NCBI GenBank assembly: GCA_043798355.1
Contig: JAZDOT010000009.1
Location: 1 to 48,646, forward strand
Origin: JAZDOT01 sp043798355
GTDB lineage: Bacteria > Patescibacteriota > Gracilibacteria > Peribacterales > Peribacteraceae
Length of the DNA stretch: 48,646 nucleotides
Direction: 5' to 3'
In this document: one piece after another, positions 31,878 through 39,195 of the stretch
Position numbering within the stretch: position 1 is the stretch's first letter
Layout of the letters: each line of letters begins with the position of its first letter
The notes under the pieces: model-generated
Told to the model about the DNA's origin: nothing
Database searches by the model: none
What the model saw: only the letters and a program-made list of their open reading frames with translations
Position numbers and translations under genes: made by a program

Positions 31878-32126
31878 ATGTCAACCACTCGCACCGTCAG
31901 CATCCGGCATTTCCGTGAAAATCTGACGAAGTTTCTGAGGGAAGCCCGCGAAAAGAACGTGCATTTCGTGATTATGCGGCACGCCGTTCCTGTCGCCCGC
32001 GTGGAAGCAGTCGCACCGCACGATTCGCTGGAATCGCTGATCGCAGACATCTCACAAGCTCGAAAAGAGGTGAAAATGGGAAACGTCTATTCTGCCAAAG
32101 AGGTGCGTGCGCTGCTCGGTCTATGA
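31878..32126 (+). CDS. Phd/YefM-type antitoxin
   Basis: 82 residues. MSTTRTVSIRHFRENLTKFL and FVIMRHAVPVARVEAV match the Phd/YefM DNA-binding fold, which neutralises and autoregulates with its toxin. The C-terminus (ISQARKEVKMGNVYSAKEVR) is the toxin-wrapping part. It ends in an ATGA overlap with the toxin gene. Confidence 0.8.
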   Translation: MSTTRTVSIRHFRENLTKFLREAREKNVHFVIMRHAVPVARVEAVAPHDSLESLIADISQARKEVKMGNVYSAKEVRALLGL

Positions 32127-32386
32127 GCATCATCTTCGCCCGGACTGCGCTTCGAGATTTGCAATCTTTTCCCAGGAATGTGCAGAGGAGAATCGTCGAT
32201 AAGATGGAGTGGTTCGCGTTGCAGGAGAATCCACTCGCCTTCGCCAAGCCTCTGACGGATTTCCGTCTGGGTACCCACCGCTTCCGCATCGGAGTCTACA
32301 GGGTCTTCGTGGAAGTGAAGCGAGACCGCATTTCCGTACTCTTCGTGCTCGCTATCCGGCACAGGGAAAATGCCTACAAAGTATGA
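32123..32386 (+). CDS. RelE/ParE-type toxin
   Basis: 87 residues. ARTALRDLQSFPRNVQRRIV at the start and HRFRIGVYRVFVEVKRDRIS, VLAIRHRENAYK at the end match the RelE family (GxYRVxF-like core, basic C-terminal RHRxxAY). RelE toxins cut mRNA on the ribosome. Overlaps its antitoxin by 4 nt. Confidence 0.82.
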   Translation: MSIIFARTALRDLQSFPRNVQRRIVDKMEWFALQENPLAFAKPLTDFRLGTHRFRIGVYRVFVEVKRDRISVLFVLAIRHRENAYKV

Positions 32387-32448
32387 TGCAAACCGCTGTT
32401 CCCCTACACGGTCCATTCATGCATACTGCTTCAAGCTCATTCATGCAT

Positions 32449-32519
32449 GCCACGGTAGCTCAGTTGGTACCCGTTCGACTCGTCGCTGCACTCCTCGCTC
32501 AGGGCAGGGAGCACAGGAC
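32449..32519 (+). pseudogene. Broken tRNA copy interrupted by a repeat
   Basis: The first 21 nt (32449-32469) equal the 5' end of the tRNA at 32560. A 39-nt block (32470-32508) with TTCGACTCGTCGC and CTCCTCGCTCAG follows. Then GAGCACAGGAC (32509-32519) continues the tRNA exactly where it left off, after which similarity ends. It has no anticodon arm or 3' half, so it is not functional. Confidence 0.75.
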
Positions 32520-32559
32520 AGCACTTCTCCTCGTTCTTTCTCCATCATCACACCTTCTT

Positions 32560-32635
32560 GCCACGGTAGCTCAGTTGGTAGAGCACAGGACTCATAAGCC
32601 TGGGGTCGCCAGTTCAATCCTGGCCCGTGGCACCA
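32560..32635 (+). tRNA. tRNA with CAT anticodon (Met or Ile2)
   Basis: 76 nt including encoded CCA. Acceptor GCCACGG pairs with CCGTGGC, D-arm TAGCTCAGTTGGTAGAGCA, anticodon stem AGGAC-loop TCATAAG (CAT), T-loop GTTCAATCC. It lacks the C1-A72 mismatch of initiator tRNA, so it is elongator Met or lysidine-modified Ile. Confidence 0.93.
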
Positions 32636-32637
32636 AC

Positions 32638-32666
32638 TTGACATAACAAACCAATTCATCTTTAAT
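32638..32666 (+). promoter_or_regulatory. Promoter of the 32673 gene (leaderless)
   Basis: Consensus TTGACA (32638-32643), 17-bp spacer, TTTAAT (32661-32666), then 6 nt to the ATG. The -35 box starts 3 nt after the tRNA CCA end. The best complete example of the leaderless layout in this window. Confidence 0.65.
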
Positions 32667-32672
32667 AAGATT

Positions 32673-33335
32673 ATGGCTAATCCCCCTGCATTGGAACAAT
32701 CACATGGAGAAAGACCAAGATCTGTGTGTCCCCCACATGATCTACAAAGTTCTTATTTTCGATTTTTGCAGCAAGTATCATTTGTGTCGGGTTTTTTTAT
32801 TGCCGATGAATTAGCGCATGACGTAGAAGCTGGAGGCACAGAAATGAAAACGGCACTGCCAACAATAGAGAACACGGTGGAACAACTGGTAGAACACAAT
32901 CACGGTGTTGCCGCATCATTGCTTGATCATGCGCTACTCCAATCCAGACCTGATAGTACTCATCTGACGACTGATGTGGAGGGTTTTGTTTTTACGACAA
33001 TGCAAAATGGAATCGCTGTCGTGGTAAAATTAGTACAAGAATGCCTTGCAAAAGCGAATATACATACAGAGGATCTTTTTGGATTTTTTAGAGAGAGATA
33101 TTCTCAATCAGAGCGACTTCAAAGTCTTTCAACGTGTCCTTGTGATGCGGTTCAGATCTTATTAGAAGTGGAACAGAACAGAAGAACGGCTGCTTTTGCA
33201 ATGTTAGCAAGACATGTCTCCATAGAGCGCCCTCTCATGTTGCAACTCATGAGTATTCGGGACCCGAGAATACAAGAGAAAATCGAACCAGTGGAAGTGG
33301 GGACAGGAAGATTTAGTCTTCCGTCTTATCCATAA
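32673..33335 (+). CDS. Uncharacterised AT-rich gene
   Basis: 220 residues, no signal peptide or membrane helix. Mostly helical (VSFVSGFFIADELAHDV; NGIAVVVKLVQECLAKANI; TAAFAMLARHVSIERPLM), with cysteines at TCPCDAV. No family recognised. Start fixed by a strong promoter 6 nt upstream. Its base composition is lower in GC than the core genes. It begins the accessory stretch that runs to about 37 kb. Confidence 0.65.
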   Translation: MANPPALEQSHGERPRSVCPPHDLQSSYFRFLQQVSFVSGFFIADELAHDVEAGGTEMKTALPTIENTVEQLVEHNHGVAASLLDHALLQSRPDSTHLTTDVEGFVFTTMQNGIAVVVKLVQECLAKANIHTEDLFGFFRERYSQSERLQSLSTCPCDAVQILLEVEQNRRTAAFAMLARHVSIERPLMLQLMSIRDPRIQEKIEPVEVGTGRFSLPSYP

Positions 33336-33390
33336 AGACTTGGTCTACCCAAAGTGTTATCAGAAGCATTCGTATCTCTCATTGAAGTTG

Positions 33391-33441
33391 TCTCCGTCCA
33401 CATCACCACAAGATATGATGTGTGAAGACGCGTGATACCAC
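33391..33441 (+). repeat. 51-bp direct repeat, copy A
   Basis: Matches 35298-35348 at 47 of 51 positions (core CCACATCACCAC, AGATATGATGT, GAAGACGCGTGATACCAC). The two copies bracket the membrane-protein and ROK genes. Within each copy CACATCA and TGATGTG-type arms can pair. Confidence 0.8.
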
Positions 33442-33450
33442 TTGACTCGC

Positions 33451-34092
33451 TTATGATGAAGATTGCTTAACAAACAATTTTAGAATTACCTTACGGATGA
33501 TGTGATATGTCCAATTGAGGAAAATGCCAAACAGGAAGAAATAGATTGGGAAAACGAGAAGAAGCCAATTATCTTCAATTTTACTGATTCTGATGATGAT
33601 CGACGCTATTGGATAGGTTGATAATCGAAGGATGTGATCGAGCACGCTTAATGGACAGTCATCCACGCATCTATCGAAAAACATGTCATACAAAAGCAAA
33701 GCGGTGCTCAATGCAACGGAGCCGAGTCCCCATCGCAACCAAGATAGAATATGCACTTTTGCTGTTTTCATTTCTTTCCCTCCATTCCCATTGTTCCGCG
33801 CAAAAAAGGAGAATAGGCGGCCGAGGATAAGGACGCACAAAGAGATACCAAAAGATGCGAGGAATATTACAAGTAAAGCCACGGTGGGATTCGTGATGGA
33901 ATGGAAATATTCGTTGTGTGGACCAACACCGAAGAAGATGCGACAAAACGTATTGTGTGGTGCGAGATCAGCGATTCCAGTGTTGGAGCCATACCAGGAC
34001 CGGCAAGGAATGATCCGAACGACTAAGGTGCTTGCTGTGAGCGCCAGTCCCATGCAAAATGCCGAGAAAGAATAGCTTTTCATGAGATACAT
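33451..34092 (-). CDS. Multi-pass membrane protein
   Basis: 213 residues (or 210 from the second Met, MKSYSFSAF). Four hydrophobic segments: near the N-terminus (FSAFCMGLALTASTLVV), at about 70-92 (VALLVIFLASFGISLCVLIL), at about 115-140 (WGLGSVALSTALLLYDMFF) and near the end (WLLLVFPIYFFLFGIFLNW). The first loop has CRSWYGSNTGIADL and the basic tail ends KLFVKQSSS. No family recognised. Divergent from the ROK gene and inside the direct-repeat bracket. Confidence 0.6.
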   Translation of the reverse strand: MYLMKSYSFSAFCMGLALTASTLVVRIIPCRSWYGSNTGIADLAPHNTFCRIFFGVGPHNEYFHSITNPTVALLVIFLASFGISLCVLILGRLFSFFARNNGNGGKEMKTAKVHILSWLRWGLGSVALSTALLLYDMFFDRCVDDCPLSVLDHILRLSTYPIASIIIRISKIEDNWLLLVFPIYFFLFGIFLNWTYHIIRKVILKLFVKQSSS

Positions 34093-34233
34093 ATTACAGA
34101 GGTTTACTTTTCTTTTCCATTTTCACCTCCATCATCAACCATGTATGACCACGTAAAATCGCTGCGGGATCATGAGTTTGACATGTTATGGGCGTGTTTG
34201 CGATCATTACTCCCTTTTTCCAACCAAATAATC

Positions 34234-35244
34234 ATGGCTACAAACATTCTCGCTGGCGATATACACGGTGGACATGCACGTGCTGGTGTGGTTTATGAAG
34301 AGGATGGCCGATTGATATTAGACGAATCTACATTTACACACATTGGATCAAAAGATAACACCAATTTAGGAGATGTTTTATCTGCATCATTTGATCAGGC
34401 CAAAAGAAAATCCAAGAGAATAATTGGCGGTGTGGCGGTTGATGTCGCCAGTCCGATAGATGGTATTTCCATTGTAAAAAAACCCCCAAACGTTGCATGT
34501 CTCAAAAAGGCTGCCATAGAATCTGGAAGCACAAATCTAAACCTGCAAGAAATTCTCCAAGGTCGTTATGCTGTACAAGCTGCTGTGTATAACGATCTGC
34601 AAGCAGAAGCAGCCGGAGTCACTGCGATGGGATTACTTGGGAACCCACCACCGGAAGATTATCTCTACGAAAATGGGGGAACTGGATACGGTGGAGCCAG
34701 AACTCAAAAAGGAAGAACAAGTGCCGCTGAACCTGGTCATGTTACATTATCTTCTGGAGGCATCTTTGTGCCTCTTTGTGGATGCGGTCGGGAAGGATGT
34801 GCGGAGGCCTATGTTGGCAGTGATTATGTTGCCGACAGAGTGAGGCAAATATGCCGGGCGAAGCTTATCGAGATAACGGAATGTGATCCAAATGTCTTCG
34901 CGGATAAGCAAGCAAAGAAAGGAGAGCAATGGGCTGTAAAACATCTTTGTGAAGTAGCGAGAACTTGGGGAGGTCTGTGGAGAAATCTTCTCCAGCAATA
35001 CCCCGCTTATAAAAAGATTTTGGTAACAGGTTCGTATTTACGTGCAGTGCTGGAAATACCTGCATTTCTCGCAGAAGTTAGAAATGTCCTAAAAGAATCT
35101 TCCTTTCCTGAGACATTCGGTCAAATCCCCATTGAGGCTGCTCCGATGCCTGAATATGACAAACAACCCATTGCACCGATGATTGGAGCTGCACATCTAT
35201 TATTGCAGTATCAACATGAACAGGCAAAAACAGAACGTGGTTGA
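34234..35244 (+). CDS. ROK-family sugar kinase/regulator-like protein
   Basis: 336 residues from the ATG at 34234. ROK marks: ILAGDIHGGHARAGVV in place of the N-terminal phosphate loop, VAVDVASPIDG, VYNDLQAEAAG with the catalytic Asp, AAEPGHVTL, and the zinc signature CGCGREGCAEAY. No DNA-binding domain, so a kinase is more likely than a repressor. ROK kinases phosphorylate glucose, GlcNAc, ManNAc or similar. The N-terminal loop departs from the usual DxGGTK, so activity should not be assumed. About 30 upstream residues in frame are not part of the family. Confidence 0.85.
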   Translation: MATNILAGDIHGGHARAGVVYEEDGRLILDESTFTHIGSKDNTNLGDVLSASFDQAKRKSKRIIGGVAVDVASPIDGISIVKKPPNVACLKKAAIESGSTNLNLQEILQGRYAVQAAVYNDLQAEAAGVTAMGLLGNPPPEDYLYENGGTGYGGARTQKGRTSAAEPGHVTLSSGGIFVPLCGCGREGCAEAYVGSDYVADRVRQICRAKLIEITECDPNVFADKQAKKGEQWAVKHLCEVARTWGGLWRNLLQQYPAYKKILVTGSYLRAVLEIPAFLAEVRNVLKESSFPETFGQIPIEAAPMPEYDKQPIAPMIGAAHLLLQYQHEQAKTERG

Positions 35245-35297
35245 TCATTGGTTTGGAGTTCTGTCATTGTCCATTCTTCCCGCGTGGCTGTTGATCA

Positions 35298-35348
35298 TCT
35301 CCACCCACATCACCACGAGATATGATGTATGAAGACGCGTGATACCAC
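35298..35348 (+). repeat. 51-bp direct repeat, copy B
   Basis: Second copy of 33391-33441 (47/51). It runs directly into a palindrome cluster through the shared CCAC at 35345-35348. Confidence 0.8.
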
Positions 35349-35556
35349 GTAAAAACGCTCGCAGTGCGCTGCTCGCGTTCACGTGGCGCCGCCACAACAG
35401 CTGAGACAAGAACCATAAAATGCACGAGAAGCGTTTTTGCGTGTCGCGTGGCGAGCGAGCCGCGTGGATGCGAAGCATCTTTACGCGGCGGAGCGAGCTT
35501 TACGCGACATTCCAGTTGCTTTACGTCCCTGCGCGCAGTCACGTGGCGCCGCCATC
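35345..35556. repeat. Cluster of palindromes between the ROK and GIY-YIG genes
   Basis: No gene is credible here. CCACGT (35345) pairs with ACGTGG (35381) around an inner imperfect palindrome AACGCTCGCAG/CTGCTCGCGTT. TCACGTGGCGCCGCCA occurs at about 35379-35395 and again near 35539-35555. CCGCGT...ACGCGG (about 35460-35490) forms another hairpin with an inner ATGC-GAA-GCAT. Part of a family with the motif CCAYGTAAAA at 34149 and 36239. Confidence 0.6.
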
Positions 35557-35580
35557 AGGATCGAACTACAATCCTTCGCC

Positions 35581-36228
35581 ATGCACCACGTCTACCTCCT
35601 CGAAGGCGAAAGCGGGAAACGATACATCGGTTATACGACCGATTTGAAACGACGACTTGCTGAACACAACGACCATAAGAACGTATCCACAGCGAAGGAA
35701 CGAAAATGGATGCTCATTTATTGCGAAACCTACGTGAACAAGATGGATGCGCTTGGACGAGAGAAGTTTTTGAAAAGTGGTTCTGGATGGCGATTTCTCA
35801 AAAAGCAACTCAGGCACTACTTGGAACAGACAACTGATCGGCCTCCATCGATGGCAAGCAACATCAACCCTCAACTTGGTGTTGATATTATTATTCAGAA
35901 TCGCAAAGGAGAAATCCTGCTTATCAAACGTGCAGATGATGATTCATGGGGTATGCCGGGCGGTTGGGTCGAGGCAAACGAAACTCCTGATAAAGCCGTA
36001 CAACGTGAATTGCAGGAGGAAACTGGACTATCAGTCGGTTCTTTTCGATTGGCAGATGTTTGCGTACGAGAATCAGGCACGGTGCATATGACGTACGTCG
36101 CATCGGAGTTCTCGGGAAAACCACGCGGTTCAGCAGAAGGCAGAGAAGTAAAATTCATGGATTTGTCTGCAGTCAGGCAGTGGCATGCTGATCATCAGGA
36201 AAGAGTGAGAAGATCGTTGGCTCTTTGA
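35581..36228 (+). CDS. GIY-YIG nuclease domain fused to a Nudix domain
   Basis: 215 residues. Residues 1-83 are a UPF0213-type GIY-YIG domain: MHHVYLLEGESGKRYIGYTT, DLKRRLAEHN, REKFLKSGSGWRFLKKQL. From about residue 91 a complete Nudix domain follows: LGVDIIIQNRKGEILLIKR and the box GGWVEANETPDKAVQRELQE followed by ETGL. One uninterrupted frame; an internal ATG at 35851 could start the Nudix part separately, but has no -10 box or Shine-Dalgarno site. TACAAT ends 8 nt before the ATG at 35581. The partnership suggests cleaning up nucleotides or nucleic-acid ends, but no substrate can be named. Confidence 0.85.
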   Translation: MHHVYLLEGESGKRYIGYTTDLKRRLAEHNDHKNVSTAKERKWMLIYCETYVNKMDALGREKFLKSGSGWRFLKKQLRHYLEQTTDRPPSMASNINPQLGVDIIIQNRKGEILLIKRADDDSWGMPGGWVEANETPDKAVQRELQEETGLSVGSFRLADVCVRESGTVHMTYVASEFSGKPRGSAEGREVKFMDLSAVRQWHADHQERVRRSLAL

Positions 36229-36237
36229 TCCATTGTT

Positions 36238-36268
36238 GCCATGTAAAATCGCCGCGTAATCACATGGC
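36238..36268. repeat. Inverted repeat GCCATGT/ACATGGC
   Basis: Perfect 7-bp arms around AAAATCGCCGCGTAATC, between two convergent genes. Same motif family as 34149 and 35345; could also act as a weak bidirectional terminator. Confidence 0.5.
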
Positions 36269-36282
36269 ACCGTTCTCAATCC

Positions 36283-36594
36283 TTATACCAAAATCCCATC
36301 CTTTTTGATTTCCATCGCCAATGTAGAATATTTGTCCTCCAGATGCTCGGGGTAGAACCAGACAGGTTGGATTTTGTAACTGATTCCACGCCGAATGTGG
36401 GAGAGTGCATACTGTTCCTCCATGCGATTACCCTTATAAGGTCTGCCGACAACAGCGATATCGATATCACTCTGTTCATGCATTCTATTGCGGGCGACGG
36501 ATCCGAAGACGATCACTAAATAAAAAGGAACCCCTGCCGCCTGAAGGGCGTTTTTGAATCGGCTTGCCGTTCGCATTGCTCCTTCTCTATTCAT
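36283..36594 (-). CDS. MNT-type minimal nucleotidyltransferase (antitoxin)
   Basis: 103 residues from the ATG at 36594. FGSVARNRMHEQSDIDIAVV has the GSxxR and DxD metal site of MNT-type nucleotidyltransferases. In known MNT/HEPN pairs the MNT protein adenylylates the HEPN toxin to silence it. It overlaps the HEPN gene by 4 nt (ATGA), HEPN first. Confidence 0.82.
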   Translation of the reverse strand: MNREGAMRTASRFKNALQAAGVPFYLVIVFGSVARNRMHEQSDIDIAVVGRPYKGNRMEEQYALSHIRRGISYKIQPVWFYPEHLEDKYSTLAMEIKKDGILV

Positions 36595-36977
36595 GGTTGA
36601 ATTCTGGTAAGGAATCTTTCCACCTTTTCTAGCCACATCCCTGCTTTTTCCTTTGTTGCATAGTGCGTATGCCATTCTCCATCTCCGTATCGGGCAAGCA
36701 CTGCGCTATCGCTCAATTGATCAAAATCTGTGCGATCACTTTCTGACCATGCTTCATGCAAGGTTTCTGCAAGTTCACCAAGGTTATGAGTGAAAGGAGC
36801 CGCTGAATCATGTTCATGGATATATTTTGCTTTGAACGCGAGCTCCAGAGCCAAATGACAATGAAAAATCACTTCTCCGTACACATCTGGTTCCCCGTTC
36901 TCGAATAGAATACGTGCGGCTTTCAATTCCGAGCGTGCCCTCTGTCGCCAATGAGAAGCGGCTTCATCTTGTGTCAT
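36591..36977 (-). CDS. HEPN-domain protein (toxin-like)
   Basis: 128 residues, all-helical. FHCHLALELAFKAKYI and a C-terminal KEKAGMWLEKVERFL match HEPN proteins paired with MNT. The usual RX4-6H RNase motif is not obvious (ARYGDGEWHTHY is the nearest), so RNase activity is uncertain. TATACT ends 6 nt before the ATG. First gene of the pair. Confidence 0.8.
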   Translation of the reverse strand: MTQDEAASHWRQRARSELKAARILFENGEPDVYGEVIFHCHLALELAFKAKYIHEHDSAAPFTHNLGELAETLHEAWSESDRTDFDQLSDSAVLARYGDGEWHTHYATKEKAGMWLEKVERFLTRIQP

Positions 36978-36983
36978 GCCATC

Positions 36984-36989
36984 AGTATA
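36984..36989 (-). promoter_or_regulatory. -10 box of the HEPN-MNT pair
   Basis: TATACT on the minus strand, GATGGC, then the ATG at 36977; leaderless layout. Confidence 0.5.
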
Positions 36990-37495
36990 TCACAGGGCAC
37001 ACCCAGCAACCGGAATGGAAGACGCTCCAACATGACCTTGTTGCATCCTCAAACAGAAGCTCTGTTTAATTCTATCACAACAAGGTGCGAGGGATGGAAA
37101 CCCACCCGCTTACTCACCGCCCTACCAACCCTGCTCCGCCCTGGCATTTGTCCGGAGACCGACGTATGCGGCATCCGGACCGTCGATAACAGACTGGGCA
37201 TTCCGCATGATGGACGAGCTTGGACGGGTGTGGATAGTTGAGCAAGCAAACCATAGCGTGGAGAGTAACCACGCTGGGGAGGTTACCCACTTCCTCTACG
37301 CGGACGGCCGTGTGGAGGCCGTTGGATATACCATGAACCAGCTTGTTCTCATGGCTCAGGTCTCTATTCATGGAGGAGAAGTTGGGGAGTGGTGTTATCC
37401 CTAACAACTTTCGATGGAGAAAGGAAATCCTGTTGGCAGTCACGCCAGCATGATTTTCTCGTGCTTCAGTGAGTTGAAGCTCCTCTGCCCGTCAG

Positions 37496-37546
37496 ATGCC
37501 TCGCTCCTTTGGAAATCGGCCCATTCTTCCGTGTTGCGCGAGGCAT
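37496..37546. repeat. Palindromic repeat related to the one at 6.6 kb
   Basis: ATGCCTCGC (37496-37504) and its complement (37538-37546). The inner text CGGCCCATTCTTCCGTG and GCGCGAG parallels 6669-6691. It sits just after the end of the glycosyltransferase operon. Confidence 0.5.
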
Positions 37547-37575
37547 GAGAGTCTTGGCATGTCACAGAAAGATCT

Positions 37576-39195
37576 TCAATCTTTCCACCTGACATTCGGA
37601 TACTGCTGCAGCGAATACTCGTACACCGCCCGGTTTTTGTAGTAGTTGTTGGGAAAGAGATTCACATCCTTCCCCATGCAGGCGGCGGCAATGGCGACGT
37701 GCAGACGATTCGTATTGACCTGCCGCTTCGAAGCAATCGTCCGCAGGAAAGGATCGATCGGGGTGCTGACATCTCCCTGGAGGGAGAGATCCACATTGTC
37801 CGCAGGCAGTGGGTGATCGGTGCGTTCGCTGTCGGTTCGAAAGGCATTGAGGATCCCCGTGCCAGAGGTATGTTGATAGGGCGCATAATCAAAATCCATG
37901 GCGACATCGTGCCAGAGGAAGAGATGCTCGTTCGCATGAACCCAATGCTGTTTGATGAAATCGTAGGATTGTTTTTCGCGGCAGAAGATCGTCACATGTT
38001 CTCCGAGGCTGCGGAGGAGCGCTCTCTGCTTCTCACCGGCAAAGGTGATCGGTAACAGAATGACCCGGGAATACTCCCCGATGATGGAGGTGAGGAAATC
38101 ACGATTGAGATGGTAGAGATCCACCAAGCCCCCGCCGCCCTTGATCACCGCAGTGGTGGACCGCTGCGATCTTTCGGGGGCCGTCCGCAGATACTCATTG
38201 AAGGGAATGTTCAAACCCCCGAGTAACTGCCTCCCCGCTTCGGCAATCAGGCTGTCGCCCCAGTTGCCGCTCACGCGATAGTAGTCCACCCAGCCGCGCC
38301 CGAGATCGCGCAGGTATGCTGCCGGAGACAGTCCCCGGTAACGGGAAACGACTGTGGAATGGCAAGACGGCCGGGAAATCTCCAGGTTGTTCCGAACGAA
38401 ACTCCAGAGATTCTTCCCGTGGAACTTCAGGGAATTATGGAGACCGCTCACTTCGCGAATCGGAATCCGGAGCTTCAGATACTTGAGGCGCATCCTATCG
38501 GAATGCGGGATGTGCGCGCAGCTGCCCCGGACGAAGAAACGCTGACGGTACCCGGTCCTGACCAGCCGCGCATGCAGATCGTCATCGTCCCCGCCGTAGG
38601 CGACGATGTGTTCGTTGTAACCGTTGACCGCAAAGAAATCCTGTCTGCGTATCAGCAGCAATCCGCCCAATCCTCTGCCGACAGCGCGGAAGTGGCCGCT
38701 GATGAATTCCTTCTCATCGAGCCGATGGAGCGCAAAAAAATCAGGAGAGAGTGTGTCGTCCGCATCGATTTTGAGAAGGGTAGAACAACGCGAAAAATGC
38801 GCCGCCAGATTGAACGCCCACGGTTGTACCCACCTGCGCTGATTGTCGACGCGGATGACCCGGATGCGCCGATCGTTGCATTGCTCCAGTGCTTCACGGA
38901 CAGGAAGCCGTGAAGACCAGTCCACGACGATCACTTCTTTTATCTGTTCGTGTTGCAGCCAGGTCGGAATGGCTTGCAGTAAATTCTCGGTACGATCCAT
39001 GACAGCTGTGATCGCCGATATCCCCTCCCCCCCTTCGAAGGGAACATCACTGTTCACCCCTCCCCATTCCTCCACTTCATAATCGCTGAGCGGAACCGGC
39101 GGAGGAGGAAAACGCCGGGCCAGAGAGTGGAAAACCTTACTCTTTATATCACGAAAAAGCCGCATCATGGGAATTCTATCAGTACCGCTGGTCAT
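37576..39195 (-). CDS. Glycosyltransferase fused to polysaccharide pyruvyltransferase
   Basis: 539 residues from the ATG at 39195, which overlaps the previous stop (ATGA) and has AAGGAAG before it. Residues about 40-280 are a GT-A glycosyltransferase: ISAITAVMDRTENLLQAIPT, VIVVDWSS, the metal-binding LLKIDADDTL, and NGYNEHIVAYGGDDDDL. From about 300 it resembles a PS_pyruv_trans domain: YYRVSGNWGDSLIAEAGRQL, VIKGGGGLVDLYH, VILLPITFAGEK, VTIFCREKQSYDFI. The protein should transfer a sugar and add pyruvate (ketal) to a surface glycan, or handle one while modelled on the other. Cytoplasmic. Last gene of a three-gene operon. Confidence 0.8.
   Translation of the reverse strand: MTSGTDRIPMMRLFRDIKSKVFHSLARRFPPPPVPLSDYEVEEWGGVNSDVPFEGGEGISAITAVMDRTENLLQAIPTWLQHEQIKEVIVVDWSSRLPVREALEQCNDRRIRVIRVDNQRRWVQPWAFNLAAHFSRCSTLLKIDADDTLSPDFFALHRLDEKEFISGHFRAVGRGLGGLLLIRRQDFFAVNGYNEHIVAYGGDDDDLHARLVRTGYRQRFFVRGSCAHIPHSDRMRLKYLKLRIPIREVSGLHNSLKFHGKNLWSFVRNNLEISRPSCHSTVVSRYRGLSPAAYLRDLGRGWVDYYRVSGNWGDSLIAEAGRQLLGGLNIPFNEYLRTAPERSQRSTTAVIKGGGGLVDLYHLNRDFLTSIIGEYSRVILLPITFAGEKQRALLRSLGEHVTIFCREKQSYDFIKQHWVHANEHLFLWHDVAMDFDYAPYQHTSGTGILNAFRTDSERTDHPLPADNVDLSLQGDVSTPIDPFLRTIASKRQVNTNRLHVAIAAACMGKDVNLFPNNYYKNRAVYEYSLQQYPNVRWKD

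Larger units (their letters stand above)
36978..37575. other. 600-bp stretch without a convincing gene
   Basis: The only protein-like frame is 37207-37404 (plus): 65 residues starting MMDELGRVWIVEQANHSVE and containing FLYADGRVEAVGYTMNQLVL. The frame stays open upstream to 37036 without a start codon, and an overlapping frame ends at 37241, so it may be a remnant of a frameshifted gene. The last 80 bp hold a palindromic repeat. Confidence 0.35.

Noticed and set aside
32449..32519. A second functional tRNA
   Set aside because: Only the 5' acceptor and D-arm are present, interrupted by 39 nt; anticodon and T arms are missing.
37114..37443. 109-residue minus-strand frame in the gap before the glycosyltransferase operon
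   Set aside because: No recognisable pattern, no promoter or ribosome site, and it overlaps a somewhat more protein-like plus-strand frame that is itself doubtful.
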